Shown piece after piece: positions 1 to 11,409 of a DNA stretch of 64,000 nucleotides (its first letter is position 1; each line of letters begins with the position of its first letter). A program made the position numbers and the translations under genes. The notes beneath the pieces were generated by a model. That model did not search any database. It saw only the letters and a list, made by a program, of their open reading frames with translations, and was not told the origin of the DNA. The stretch is from Pelagophyceae sp. CCMP2097 (Eukaryota; Sar; Pelagophyceae): assembly GCA_026770575.1 (NCBI GenBank), contig MU657167.1:315649-379648 (forward strand). The letters run 5' to 3'.

Positions 1-5
1 CAAAT

Positions 6-363
6 GGCCACGACGATCATAGGACCCCCGTAGCGCCGATCGAAAAAAATCCAACGGACGATCCAACTGAAACAAACTGCATTACAGTCTTACTGCATTG
101 GGAACGACTTCGTCTACTCGCTTTTTATTACTCGTTTTCTTACTCGTAAAATGGGAAAGAGGCGCTACTCGTTTTTTTTACGAGTTGGAGGGTGCTAAAT
201 ATGCGCCCAAGGGGAAAAGGGGGAGAAAAAAAAACGAATCTCGGCGGAAGCAAGCGCGCAGGCCACCCAGTGCAACCCAAAAGGCCACGAGGATCATAGG
301 ACCCCCGTAAGCGCACTCGAAAAAATCCAACGGACGAGCCAACTGAAACAAACTGCATTACAG
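6..363. repeat. Direct repeat, two copies of about 81 bp (6-87 and 283-363)
   Basis: Both copies begin GGCCACGA(C/G)GATCATAGG and end CAAACTGCATTACAG, with only a few differences between them. The 195 bp in between holds several TACTCG motifs and short T-runs. No terminal inverted repeats were seen. The pair looks like a local duplication or the ends of a degraded element next to MYND/Sel1 gene remnants. No gene was found in 1-456. Confidence 0.75.
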
Positions 364-456
364 AGCAATTGTAATTCAGTAAGGCGCCCGGATCCCGAGG
401 ACCCTTGATCAGCGATAAAAGGGATGCGTCCGCCGACGCACTGTCGCGCGCGGCAC

Positions 457-655
457 TACGCTCCAAGGGGCAAGCACTGCGCGCTCTGCAAGTCGCGGCA
501 CAACTGCTCCAAGGCGTGCCAGGTCGTCGACTGGAAGCGGCGCACGGCGATGCACGCTCCATCTCGCTCGGCGGCTGCCACGCGTACGGCGACGGCGCGC
601 CGCGCGACTTCGACGAGGCGCTGCGCCTCTCTGACTCACACGAGGTCCTCCTAAA
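457..655 (+). pseudogene. Fragment of a MYND-finger/Sel1-repeat gene
   Basis: One plus-strand frame reads through a MYND zinc-finger core (GKHCALCKSRHNCSKACQ, then VVDW) near 466-540. A different frame then reads a Sel1-type repeat (LGGCHAYGDGAPRDFDEALR) near 565-635. The first half of the finger and the region between finger and repeats are missing, and the frame changes between the two parts. It closely resembles the minus-strand gene at 838-1906, which has GKHCTKCKSRHYCSKACQ. The simplest reading is an inverted, truncated, decayed paralogue. An assembly error could explain the frame change but not the missing domains. Confidence 0.6.
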
Positions 656-837
656 GCCCTGCCTACGAAGCGAGGTCCCTTCTTCGAAGCCAGGCCCCTT
701 CTTTGAAAGAGCTTGATTCTTCTCCTGAGCCCAACTGCTGCGGCACCTTTATGGGCGCACTGCGAGGATGGGGGCAGTCGAGTCCGCTCGAATGAGTGCG
801 TTGCATCGACCATTCGGCGAGGGGTCGGAATCGACGC

Positions 838-1906
838 TCATGTCGGTTGACCGGAGCGCGTCGCCGCGAGGTGCGCCGCGAAGCGTGCGGCCTGCGCCAC
901 AGCGCCGACGTGCCCCATGGCCGCCGCGCGCTCGAAGAGGTGCGTCGCCTTCTGGTGATCCCGCGGCACGCCTTGGCCCGCTGCATGACACGCGCCGAGG
1001 TTGAAGAGTGCGCCGGAAAAAAACCGCGCCGCGGCGAGCCGGAACCACTTGACGGCTTCTTCTGTCGACTGCGCCACGCCTATGCCCTCGCGTTCATGTT
1101 GCCGAGATTGTATTGACCTTCATGAAATCCCTGCTCGGCTGCGCGCCGGTACCACTGCACGGCGGTCTTGTAGTTGATCTTGACGCCGTTTCCAAGACGA
1201 TAACACTCTCCCAGGTGCGCCTGACCTCGAGCATTGCATTGCGCCGCCGCGCGCTCGTACAGCTGGAACGCCCGCTTCAAGCTCTTCTTGAGACCCAGGT
1301 CACCATTGCGGTACGTGTGTCCGAGCTTGCGCCTCGGCGTCACGAGGGGAAGTTCCCCTCGTCCGCGTGCTTCTGCAGCCGGCGCAACAACTCGGCATTT
1401 GAATTGTGGGCTGGCGCTCGGCAGAACGGGCAGCGATCGTCGTACTGCCGGCACTTGTTGAAGCATTCCGTGCAAGCCTTCTTCCAGCAGCAACAATATA
1501 ATGCTAGCTGGTCAACTTCGATCGGAAGCAGATCGAGGCAGATGGCACAAGTGCCGCGCCAGTCCGGCGTGTCGACGTTTGGCGCGGTGGCCTTGACCAC
1601 CGTCTTTTCCGTCGGAACAGCCGGTAAGCGCGCCACCGCCTTGGCACCGTCCGCCGGCGCGACGTCCTCGACGATGACCGGCTCCTCCTTGGGCTTCTTT
1701 TCCGGCATGAGTTCGTCGTGGAGCTGGTCTTGGAACTCGGCGGCCAGCTGCCTGCACTGCGCCTTGTGCCCGTGCTCGTACCAGTCGACGAGCTGGCACG
1801 CCTTGCTGCAGTAGTGCCGCGATTTGCACTTGGTGCAGTGCTTGCCGCCCGGCCCGTCGCATATACAGCACGGTTTGGGCACGGCGCCCGGTGGCGGCGT
1901 GTCCAT
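838..1906 (-). pseudogene. MYND-RING-Sel1 repeat protein, frame-disrupted
   Basis: Starting at 1906 the minus strand encodes a MYND zinc finger (CCICDGPGGKHCTKCKSRHY and following Cys/His ligands), then a RING-like finger (CAICLDLLP, CCCWKKACTEC, CPFCRAP), then at least three Sel1 (TPR-like) repeats such as LGHTYRNG, LGECYRLGNG and LGACHAAGQG. The family usually works as a scaffold or E3-like protein. The reading frame breaks in at least three places. Near 1340 one extra base precedes GACGCCGAGGCGCAA (DAEAQ) and one follows it, just before LGHTYRNG. Near 1085 one base is missing before EGIGVAQSTEEA. None of these breaks has splice sites. It is therefore either a young pseudogene or a real gene with base-calling indels. 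Reads or transcripts would settle which. Confidence 0.7.
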
Positions 1907-2365
1907 CGTGCCGTGGCAGTCCGTCAAGTGCTGGTCGCTCAGCGCGTTCAAGGTCCAGGTGCTCGCTCGAAGGTACCTTTCAAAGACGAGTCCTTGATTC
2001 GGCAGAGCAGCCGTGTTTGGGAAGACGAAGGACCGACCGGGGTGCTCCTCCCGAATGCCCCGCCGGCAGCAAAGCCTCGAAGCGCCCACGTCGCCGGTGC
2101 CGCTCCGGATCCTGCAGATCTACAATTGTTCCGTGGAACAAGTTGCAGGATGCGGTACCGCGGGTTCCGGCGTTTGGCGAGTCTGGAGGCTCTGGACTCT
2201 GGAGCTTGGCCCGGGCGCGCGGGCGGGCCCGCGCCGCGGTGGTCCTTGGTCACGGAAGGCCCACGGAGGCCCCTCTGTAAGTCCCCTCGAGGGGCCGGCT
2301 GAGCCTGGCTTCGAGGCTGGGCTCGTTCGGTGTTGCTTTTCATTAGATGGCTCCCGGCGTGGGCC
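1907..2365. other. Intergenic stretch, no gene seen
   Basis: This lies upstream of the MYND gene and downstream of the VWA8-like gene. Open frames here are short and show no recognisable motif. A short imperfect dyad, ACAATTGTTCCGTGGAAC, sits near 2121. Confidence 0.5.
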
Positions 2366-5300
2366 TCAATGCGTTTGCGCGAGGTTTGCCTGAAACAGTT
2401 CCTTGAACGCGGTGACGAGGTGCGCCGCGTCGTGGCAGTGGAAGCCGAGACCCGCCGGCAACTTCGCCGCCACGGCCTCTGGCGCGGCGCCGGGCGAAAC
2501 GAAGAGCGCGTACGCGCGCACGCTCGCGTTCGCGGAGAGCGCGTTGCCGAGGGCCTCGGCGGAGACGTCGTAGGCGGCAAAGTCGGCGTCGCTGAGGACG
2601 AAGACGAAGCGCTCGTCGGCGTTGCCGGCGGCGGCGTCGGCAATGGCGCGCTGCGTCGCCTCGAGCGTGTGGTCGCCGGACCGGCACTTGCGCGCGTGGT
2701 CCGTCATCGTTGTGAGGAGCTCGAGGCGTTCTGCGCGGCCGCGCGGCGGCTTGCCCCAGTCGACGAGCGGGACGCACGCGCTGGCGCCGGAGTGGCCCAC
2801 GATTGAGTAGTCGAAGCGGTCCTCGAAGCCTGCAAACGCCTCGAATACGAGGACCACGCAGTGCAGCAGCCGCGTGAGGCGGCGGTCGAGCTTGTTGCAG
2901 GCGTACATGGATCCGGAGATGTCGACTACGAAGCGCACGCGCGTCGGTGCGCGCGTTAAAGCGCCCGGCGGGCCGCGCGCGCCGTCGGCGGGGCTGACGC
3001 GGCGCTTGTAGACGTTGGTGGCCCCGGCGAGGCCGTCGACGAGCATCGCGTCGTCAAGCTCGCCGTGCGGCTGCAGCCGGCGCCAGGTGCGCTCCGTCGC
3101 GCGCGCCGAGGACCCGGCGAGCACCGCGCGCAGCGCGGCCACGTCGTGCGCCACGGGCTCTAAGAGCCTGTCGTAGTGCGCGCGCTCCGCCGCCGTCATG
3201 CGCTCCTGATGCATCTCCAGCCGCCGCGCGTCCTCCACCACGTCGGCGAATGCGCCCCGGCCCGTGGGTGCCGACCCCGTCGCCGGCACCGACCGACCGA
3301 CGGCCGCCCCGCGGCGCTCGACCGCCGTCGCTTTGGCGTTGGTCCCCGACGTTGTGTTCGAGCTGGTCTGCGGCGACGCGTCTACGTCGGCGGGCGTCTG
3401 CCGGAGCACGTTGCGGAGCGTTTCGAGGAGGTGCGCGTCGTGCGCCTCGAACGCAAAGACGTCTTTGAACGCGGCTTCGACGCCGTCGTGTGGAAACGCC
3501 TCGAGGTGCTCGCAGACCTTGACGAGCTCGCGGCTGGAGAAGGGGTACGCGACTCGCGCGGCGTCGTGGAGGCCTCTCAAGTTCTTGAAGACTTTTGCCA
3601 GGCGCGCGGCCGTGCGCGCGGGGAGGCCCGGCGCGGCGCCGCGCGCCATGTCGGCCTCGGAGCATTCGTCGACGTTGCGCACGGCGCTGCACGCAAAGAC
3701 GTCGCCGCATGCGGCATAAAAGTCGTTGCCCGCGAATGGGAAGCCCGGTCGGTTCGCCAGAACGACGATACGAAAGTCGGCGTGCATGACCAGCGAGCCA
3801 GCCGGCGCCGTCGCCCCGTGCCGCGCGGAAACGAGGCGGCGGCCGTCGGCGAGCGCCAGGTCGCCGTCGTCGACGAGAGCCTTGAGCACGCAGACGACTT
3901 CTCGCGGCGCCTTGTCCGCCTCGTCGATCACGAGGACGTGGCCCCGCAGCGCCGCTTTCACCAAAGGCGCGTCCTGCCAGACGACGTCGCCGCGGTGCAG
4001 CGTCCGGGAGACGGTTAAAGACTCTATAGTAGTGTCGCGGTGCAGCTGGATGTAGTGCCTTTCTCTCTGCAGCAGCTCGAGGAAGCGGTCAAGGACCTTG
4101 TTCTTGCCGACGCCCTGGTTCCCGACGAGGAGGAGGTGGTCGCCGTTGCCCCAGTCGGCGAGCATGCCTCGGAGGAGTCTGAGGTGCGAGGCGACGTCCA
4201 CGAAATAGCCCCGCGGCACCAGCTCCGCGTCCGGCCGCTCCGACACACGACGCACGTGCTCCACGTCGCCGATGCGCACCGAGTGGTCCCACGTCCCATA
4301 ATCGCCGTCGATGGGCTCTTCGCCGACGAGCGTCCGGTTCACGGAGACGGCGGGCGTTTCGCCGTCGCGTTCCAAGGCGTCGCGGCGCATCCTTTTCATT
4401 CCGCGGTCGCCGAGGGCGTCTCGCAGGATGCGCCGGGCGATGCGGCGCTTCGGGCCGGGAAGGAAGTCCTGATGGGCGGCGAAGACGTTTTCCACTCCAC
4501 TCCCGAGGCCTCGCTTCCAGAGCCGCATGTGGTCGGCGATGCGCCTTAGAGTCCGCGGCGTCAGCGCCATGGGCGCCAGCGACCGCTCCGTAAGACCGCA
4601 CTGACGCATCGCCTCGGCGTACTTTATCAAACCTACACGCAAGCTCGACCGCCGTCCGGATTAAAGGCCAAGACGCCAGTTTGACTGACTGCGCTCCTCG
4701 TGCGCGGCGAGGCGGAACGTCTTTTCGCCGGCGGCGTCGAGGAACGACATCTTGACGAGCGAGACGACTTCCGTCGAGGAGAGTTGCCTGACAACCTCGT
4801 AGTGCATCAGGCCCAGCACGTCGCCGTCGAGCCACGGGTTGGACGCATTCGGCGGATTCGCCGTCGCGAGGATGCGAAACGCGGAGTGGACGCGCAGGGC
4901 TGGCCGCGCGTCGGCCGCGTCGAGCCGCGCGGCCAGCCGAGTGCCGTCGGGCAGGTCGAGGTCGCGGTCCGAAAAGAGGCGGCCGAGCGCGGCGGCGAGG
5001 ACGCCCGGCGGCAGCCGGTCGATGCCGTCGAGGACGGCGAGCCCCCCCGCCAGCGCCGCATCGACGAGGGCCGAATGTGCCCATGCGGTGCCGCCGCCCG
5101 AGGAGACGCGCCGCGCCAATAGGTCGCGAACAGTCATGTCCCCGTGGCACGTCACCGTGCACGTCGTGTAGCCTAGGCGCAGCCACCGTGGTCGCATGCC
5201 GCTGCGAAGGCCGCCCCCCTCGGGAAGCCTCCTCGAAGCTTCAAGGGTCGCACCGAGCAGCTCGGCGAACTCGCGCACGAGGGTCGTCTTGCCGACGCCC

Positions 5301-8300
5301 TTGCCGCCGACGACGCAGACGTCGCGGCCGACGCAGTGGTCCTGGACCATGCGCGCGAGGACGCAGCGCTGCGTCCCGCTCAGCGCTGGCCGGCCGCGCA
5401 GAGGCGCCGGCCGCGCGTCGCCGCTTGCGCAGAGCGCGGAAACGTCGGCGTCGCCGTCGCCGCTCCGGAAAACGACGGACCGCCGCCGAGACCCTAAGGA
5501 AGCGTCGGTGACGATGGGTGCGTCGCGGCGACCAAAGACGCTTCTTCGACGGACACTCTTCGACGGAATAATCAACCCTCACGCCTCACGGACGCTTCTT
5601 CTGAAAAGGCCCCCTCTCGAAGAGTGCGCACCGTCGGCGGCGTCCGGGGCGAGGTGCACCGCTTCGATCGTGTACGTCGCAGCGCCGAGTTGCCGCGGCG
5701 TCGTCGGCGTCGTCGGCGTCGCCCCGAGGGGCATCCCGTCCGCGTCGAAGCTATCGTCGTCTTCGTCCGAGTCGCTCTCCTCGTCGCTCCCGCGAGGGGC
5801 GTCGAGTCCCTGCTGCATCACGCCGGAGCGGTCGATGGGCCGGCCGTCGGCGTCGATGTCCTCGTCCTCGCTGTCGGTCGAATCCTCCGACGAGACCGAG
5901 TCCGAGTCGGAGCCGCGCCCCGAGTCCTCGTTCGGCGCGGGCGCATCAGATGAAGCGCTGCCGCTGCCGCGGGCGCCGGCCTCCTCCTCCTCCGGTCGTG
6001 CGTCGTCGACGGACGACACCAAAGTGCTGCCGTGCGCAAGGGCTTCTTCTTCTCGGAGCGTCGGCGTCTTCGCAAAGGCGACTGCGCAGGCGTCTTCGAT
6101 CGCGGCGTCGCCGGCGATACCGTGCGCGCGCAGGAGGTCGTTGAGCTCAGCTTCTGCGACTGCATCGCCGCGGACGCCGCGGAGCAGGTCAAAGGGAAAG
6201 CTGCGCCGGAGCGCGTCGAGGGGCGCGAGCCTTTCAAAGGCGGCGAGGAGCCGCGCCGACGCCGAAACGGCGCCGTGCGGCGGCCAGGGCCGCGCGGCGA
6301 CGGTGGCCTGTCTGAGCAGCTGGTCTTTCCCCCACTGCGGGAGTTCCCGCGCCGTCCCGTCGAGCGCAAACAGCCCGCGCGGCCGCGTCGGCTCCCAGGC
6401 CCGCCGGAGGTTGTGCACGAAGCGCGCGACGCGCAGCGCAGAAGCCTCGGCGTCGCCACAATCCGGCAGGCACGCCGTCGCCGCGGACGCCCGGAACGTC
6501 GCGTCGACGGCGGCTTCGAGCTCGTCGATGCTCGGCGGCGGGAGCGCGTAGAAGCAGAATCTGGACCGCAAAGGCGGGTCCATGGCGCGGCCGGCGTGCT
6601 TCGGTATCGCGACGCCGATTGCGATCACGAGGAACTGCGGCGACACCCGTCGAACCTTGGAGTCGGCGCCCAGGAGGCCGCCGTCTACGAGCGCATCGAA
6701 GCGCTGGTCAGAGACGAGGCCGCCGCCGTCCTCCAAAGGCATCTCGCGGTTCTCGAGGAGGTCGTTGAGGAGAGGCAGGACGTTGCGCTCGCAGCGGTGC
6801 ATGCCCTCTACGATCAGCACACGCCCGTGGACGGCGGCGCGCACGGGCGCCGCGTCGTGCCATACTAAAGTGCCGCCTATAAGCTCGCGCCGCTGCCGCA
6901 GGTCGGCCTCGGTCGTATCTCGGCTCAGGATTATAACCTCTGCCTCGCGGCCGATGAGCGCGCAAAACTCGAGTGCCAACCTGCGCGGCTCCGGCGAGCC
7001 CTCGTCGCCGACGAGGCACATGTCCTGGTGCAGCTGTCGCTTGAGCAGCATCCAGCGCAGCGCTGCCGCTCGCCGCTTCGGGACGGCGGCGCCCCACGCC
7101 CGTAAAGGCGACCCGAGCAACGCCGGCGTCGCATTCGACTGGCCAGGCCGCTTCGCTTTGACTGCAATAGTCTGCGCGCCGCGCTGCTTGAAGCTGACGA
7201 CGTTGCCCTCGACGGAGACGTCGGCCCCTCCGTCTTCGTCGGCGAAGACGGCGTCGCCGGGGAGGTCCTTGCGGTTCAGCTCGTCGCGGAGCGCCAGCGC
7301 CAGCGGCGCCGAGGAAGCGTCCAAAGCGAAGACGTTGCGCAGCGCGAACGCGACGCCGTCCTGCGGGAAGCGCTGCAGGTGTCGCACGACCTTAACTAGC
7401 TCGCGGCTCGAGTACGGGTACGTGAGCCGTGTGCGGGCGCCGTGCTGCGGCGCCGTGGCGAGGGTCCGGAGGTGGGAAAAGGCGAGGCTGAGCTTGCGGA
7501 GGATTTGGTCGTCAACGTCTGGGGCGTGGGCGCGGAGGAGTTGGATCTCGGAAACACAGTCGACGTCGTCAAATACGACCGTTGAGAACGCGTCACCGCA
7601 GACGGCATGCAAGTCGTGCCCGTCAAAGGGCGCGCCGGCGCGGTTCGCGAGGACGATCATGCGGAAGCCGGGATGTATGACCACGTCCCTCGTTTCAGAG
7701 CATCTCTCGCAGGGTTCCGCCGAGGCGTCGCGTCTCCGCCGGCCCTCGCATTTTGAGCAGCGCAATACGCGGCGGCCGTCCGCGAGCGTGAGGTCGCCAT
7801 CTTCAAGGAGGGCCTTGAGGACGCAGACGACCTCCGGCGGCGCCTTGTCCGCCTCGTCGACGAGGAGGAGACTCCCTTTTTTTAACGCTCGGACCAACGT
7901 CGAGTCCGTCGCCGTGAGCACTCCTTGTTGCACCAGCGGCGCCCACGTCAAAGTCCCAATCGTCGTGTCGCGGTGCAGCTGGACGTACTCGCGGTCCGCG
8001 CCCAAGAGATGAACGATGTGGTCCGCGACCTTGTTCTTCCCGACGCCTTGGTTCCCGACGAAGAGCACGTGCCGCCCCAGCGAGAGCTCCAGCAACGCGT
8101 CGCGCACGTACCACTTGTGCGCCTCAATGCCCACAAAGTCCCGCGAGGAAGCGACGCGCCGCTCTGCCGGGACGACGGTTGCCCCACCCGCAGAGCGGCT
8201 CCGCAAGTGCGCCTCGGACCGCGTCGGAATGCGCACGTCGCCGACGATGAGGTCGGCGTCGTCGTAGCGCGGCGTCGGCGCGCGCTGGCCCGCTCTCAAA

Positions 8301-11300
8301 GCGAACTTTGAGCGTCGGTCCTTTGTGCGTCGGCACGCGACGTCCGCCAAGCGCCGGACCACTTCCCGAGCCGACGCCGGCTCGAGGAAGTGCGTGTGCA
8401 CGCCGATGACGCGGTCCAGCGCGCCCTCGAAGTCGCCCGACGCCGCTGCGGCGGTGGCCACGCGGACGAGCTGCCTCGGTGAGAGGACGCACCGCGCGAC
8501 GGCCGCCGCCGCCGCGTCCGCGCCCGTCGCCGCGCGGCACGTCGATACGTGGTCGCGTAGCGACGCGTTGAAGCCGACGAGCGCGTCGGCGACGGTTGCA
8601 GCGCAGGCGGCGGCGCCGCAGGCGCGGAGCACGACGGAGCGGTCGTCGGCCGACGCGAAGGGCTGCAGCGCCTCGAAGCGGAACCTGCGCGGGCGAGACG
8701 TCGGACATGTGTGCGCGCGGCGACGGCCCCGACTCGCTCGCGGGGTGGTGGTGGTTTTAACGAGAGGTGAGGACACAAGTCAACAAGGGGCCCTGAGAAG
8801 GGACCTTCTGACAAGGGACCTTCTGAGAAGGGCCCCTTAAAGGGACGCGGGGCAAGACAGCGGCGTGAGCGAGGCGTCGAGCCAGGTCGCGTGGTCGCCC
8901 TGCTGGGCCACCGTGGCGACTGCGATGATGCGGAACGCCGGGTGGACGCGGCGGACTCTGTACCGCGCCTCGAGCTTCTCCACTGTCGTCCCCAAGTCCG
9001 CGGCGAGGCGGTCGCAGTGCTGCGCGCTCAGCAGCCGCGACCCGTCCTATAAACGGCGCTGCGGCAACGCCAAGAACGCGGGGGACGACGCAAGGGGGGA
9101 GACGACGCACCGGCAGGTCGAGCTCGCGCCGGAGCACGAGGCGCGCCAGCGTCGACGACAGCAGCGCCGGCGCGAGGCGGTCGATGCCGTCGAGCACGGC
9201 GAGCTCGCCTGCCGTCCGCGCGTCGGGAATTTGGGCCGGGCGACGAGGACGCGTCTCTCGAGGCGACTGACCTTTGACGGCTGCGTCCACGAGCGCAGAG
9301 TCGCACCAGATCGTGTTCCCCGCCTCGTCGGTCACGTGCCGCTGCAGCAGCTCGCGCGCGGTCAGGTCCGCGTGGCACAGCGTCGTCCGCACGCTGTACC
9401 GCAGCGCGGAAGCGAAGCTACAATCGGCGCATCTTCGCAGGGATGCTTGTAACTATGACGATACCCACACGCCTGGGGCTGCTGCAAGGCCCGCTGGGTC
9501 GTACGCTGCATCCCGGCAAGGACGCTGCGGGGTACGCTCGGACGACGCGCGTCTTGCCGGCCCCGCGGTCGCCGACGACGCAGACGTCGTGCCCAGCGCA
9601 GTGGTCATGCAGCATCCTCGACAGCGTGGCGCGCTGCTTCGCCGTCAGGTCGGCGTCGGCGTAGTGTTCGTGAGGCACCTCTTGACCGCACGACGCCTCC
9701 ACAGCGACGGCGCCTTCCGGCGGACCAAAGGTCAACTCCAGCCCGGGGCTGCTGCCCGCGGGCCACGACGCTGAAACAAAGTCGTACGTCGGCGCCTCGA
9801 CAAGGCTGCTGCGGTGGTCGGGACCGGCAGCGAAGTGATGCTCGACGCCCGTGGGCCCGCCGCAGAGATTGGTGGACCCGCCGCAGAGACTGTCCACCAA
9901 TTGGTCGACGAGGCGAATCTTCGGCCCGGCGCACATGAGCTGGTACGGGTACGCCCGCGCCTGGCGGGACCATCAATCGCGCGCAGCACAGGGCTTGGAT
10001 CGACTCGGAGGAGGGTTGTCCGACGGCGGCCGAGGGGGGTCGTCCGACGGCGGCGGGCTCACCAGCGCGTCGCGAAAGGCGATGCCTTGAAAGAGCGCGT
10101 TGAGCTTGAAGATCGACTCGACGACGCTCGGGACGCACACTGGCGGGCCTTGGATGGCCGCGACGGCGACTGATAACCTGCGAGTTGGAGCGGTCGTCCG
10201 CTAGTACCAGTCGTCGTATTCGAGTACCAGTCGTCGTATGCAGTGGCAAAACGCACTGCAAGACGAGCGTCTCTACCGTTTCATCTTCGCTCGCGGGACC
10301 GGCCGCGTCCTCGCGGTGCGTCGCCGGCGGGCCCGAGAGGTCGTACGCGCTCAGCCGCGACCGCAGCGGCGGGTCGAGGATTTGGCCGCGCGTCCCGAGC
10401 ACGATGACGATAAAGGCCTCGGAGGCGCGGCGCCTAGCGCGCGTCGATCACCAGCGCGCGGTCGACGAAGGACGTTTTCGACGACTGCTGGAACGGAGGG
10501 CGCGAGTGACCCCACTGCGGACGCCGGGGCTTTGCAGCCTGCGTCGCGGCTCCGCGCCGCGCGCCGTCGCGGCCTGGTCGGCCTCGAGGGCGTCGAAGCG
10601 CTCCGGGGAGACGATGAGGGAGCCGTCGTCGAGCTCCATTTCGCGGTTCTCCATGAGGTTATTCAGCATCGGCAAAACGTTGCGCTCCGCGTGCTCCAGG
10701 CCGTCCAGCACCAAGACGCGGCCCTGCAGCGCCGCACGGACAGGCGGCTGGTCCACCCAGAGCACGTCTAAGTCACAAGAAGGTGCGCAACGAGGGGTCC
10801 GTCCGAGAAGGGGCCTTCACAGTTTCCCTTCAAAGTTTCCGAGAATGCCAGTGGCCCTTCAAAGTTGCCCAAGAATGGACGCACCACCCTGGACGATTTC
10901 GCGCCTTTGCCTGAGGTCGGACTCGGCCGTGTCGCGCGTCACGTTGACCCACTCGACCTCTCGGCCCAGGAGGAAGAAGAGCTCGGCGAGGATGGCAGGG
11001 GCCCGCGACCTAGTCGCCGCCTCGGACGCCAAAGTGCGGCGCTTGAACGCACCCCGGTTCCGTGGCGATGTACATGTCGTGGCGGAGCGTCATCTTCTGC
11101 ATCGCCCAGCGCATGAGCTCGATGGCCTCGGACCGCGCGGCGTCCCGGCCGCCGGCCCGAGGTGCGTCGAAGAAGGGGACGCGCGTCGGGTCGCGCGGCT
11201 TGGCGCAGCGCGCCAGGCTCACGTCTCGTACGATCACCGCCGCCGCCGTCGAAACGACGTCGTCGGACGGGACGCCCGCGGGGGGCTCGACGGCGGCGCG

Positions 11301-11333
11301 CCTCTGCTTCTTCAGCGCCGCGTTGTGCGCCAT
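2366..11333 (-). CDS. VWA8-type AAA+ ATPase with duplicated AAA block (six modules) and C-terminal VWA domain
   Basis: Read on the minus strand, modules appear in VWA8 order twice. Block A: AAA1 (RDTAESDLRQRREI about 10930; HAERNVLPMLNNLMENREM about 10660; DPPLRSR about 10350), AAA2 (Walker A GDRGAGKT about 9570; AVLDGID about 9195) and AAA3 (GNQGVGKNK about 8040; VDEADKAP about 7850). Block B: AAA1' (LSRDTTEADLRQRREL about 6920; DPPLRSRF about 6570), AAA2' (GGKGVGKT about 5310; AVLDGID about 5035) and AAA3' (GNQGVGKNK about 4105; IDEADKAP about 3925). The GELDDAMLVDGL motif follows, then a VWA domain with MIDAS DISGS (about 2930). One uninterrupted frame (8776-5579) runs from AAA3 into AAA1', so the blocks are fused. 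Introns include 10768-10884, 5494-5631 (GTGCGC..TTAG) and about 4629-4690. VWA8 of animals is a mitochondrial ATPase with three AAA modules. Here the linker before VWA is only about 150 residues. The start at 11333 is uncertain. Confidence 0.85.
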
Positions 11334-11409
11334 CGCCGCGTTCGTCGTGGCGCTGACCCACTGCGTCCCCTGGATGAACCGCTGAATGTTGCGCGGCTCC
11401 TCGTCGTCC

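Noticed and set aside
98..310. Plus-strand 70-codon ORF between the direct repeats
   Set aside because: It is composed of low-complexity Lys/Arg sequence that begins and ends in repeat DNA.
5579..8776. Two separate VWA8 genes in tandem
   Set aside because: A continuous frame without a stop links the first AAA3 to the second AAA1, and the first block has no VWA end. It is kept as the main alternative only if transcripts show otherwise.
2366..11333. Identification as midasin (MDN1/REA1)
   Set aside because: The module motifs (RDTTEADLRQRRE, GNQGVGKNK, GELDDAMLVDGL) are specific to VWA8, and the long midasin linker is absent. Similarity to midasin is in architecture only.
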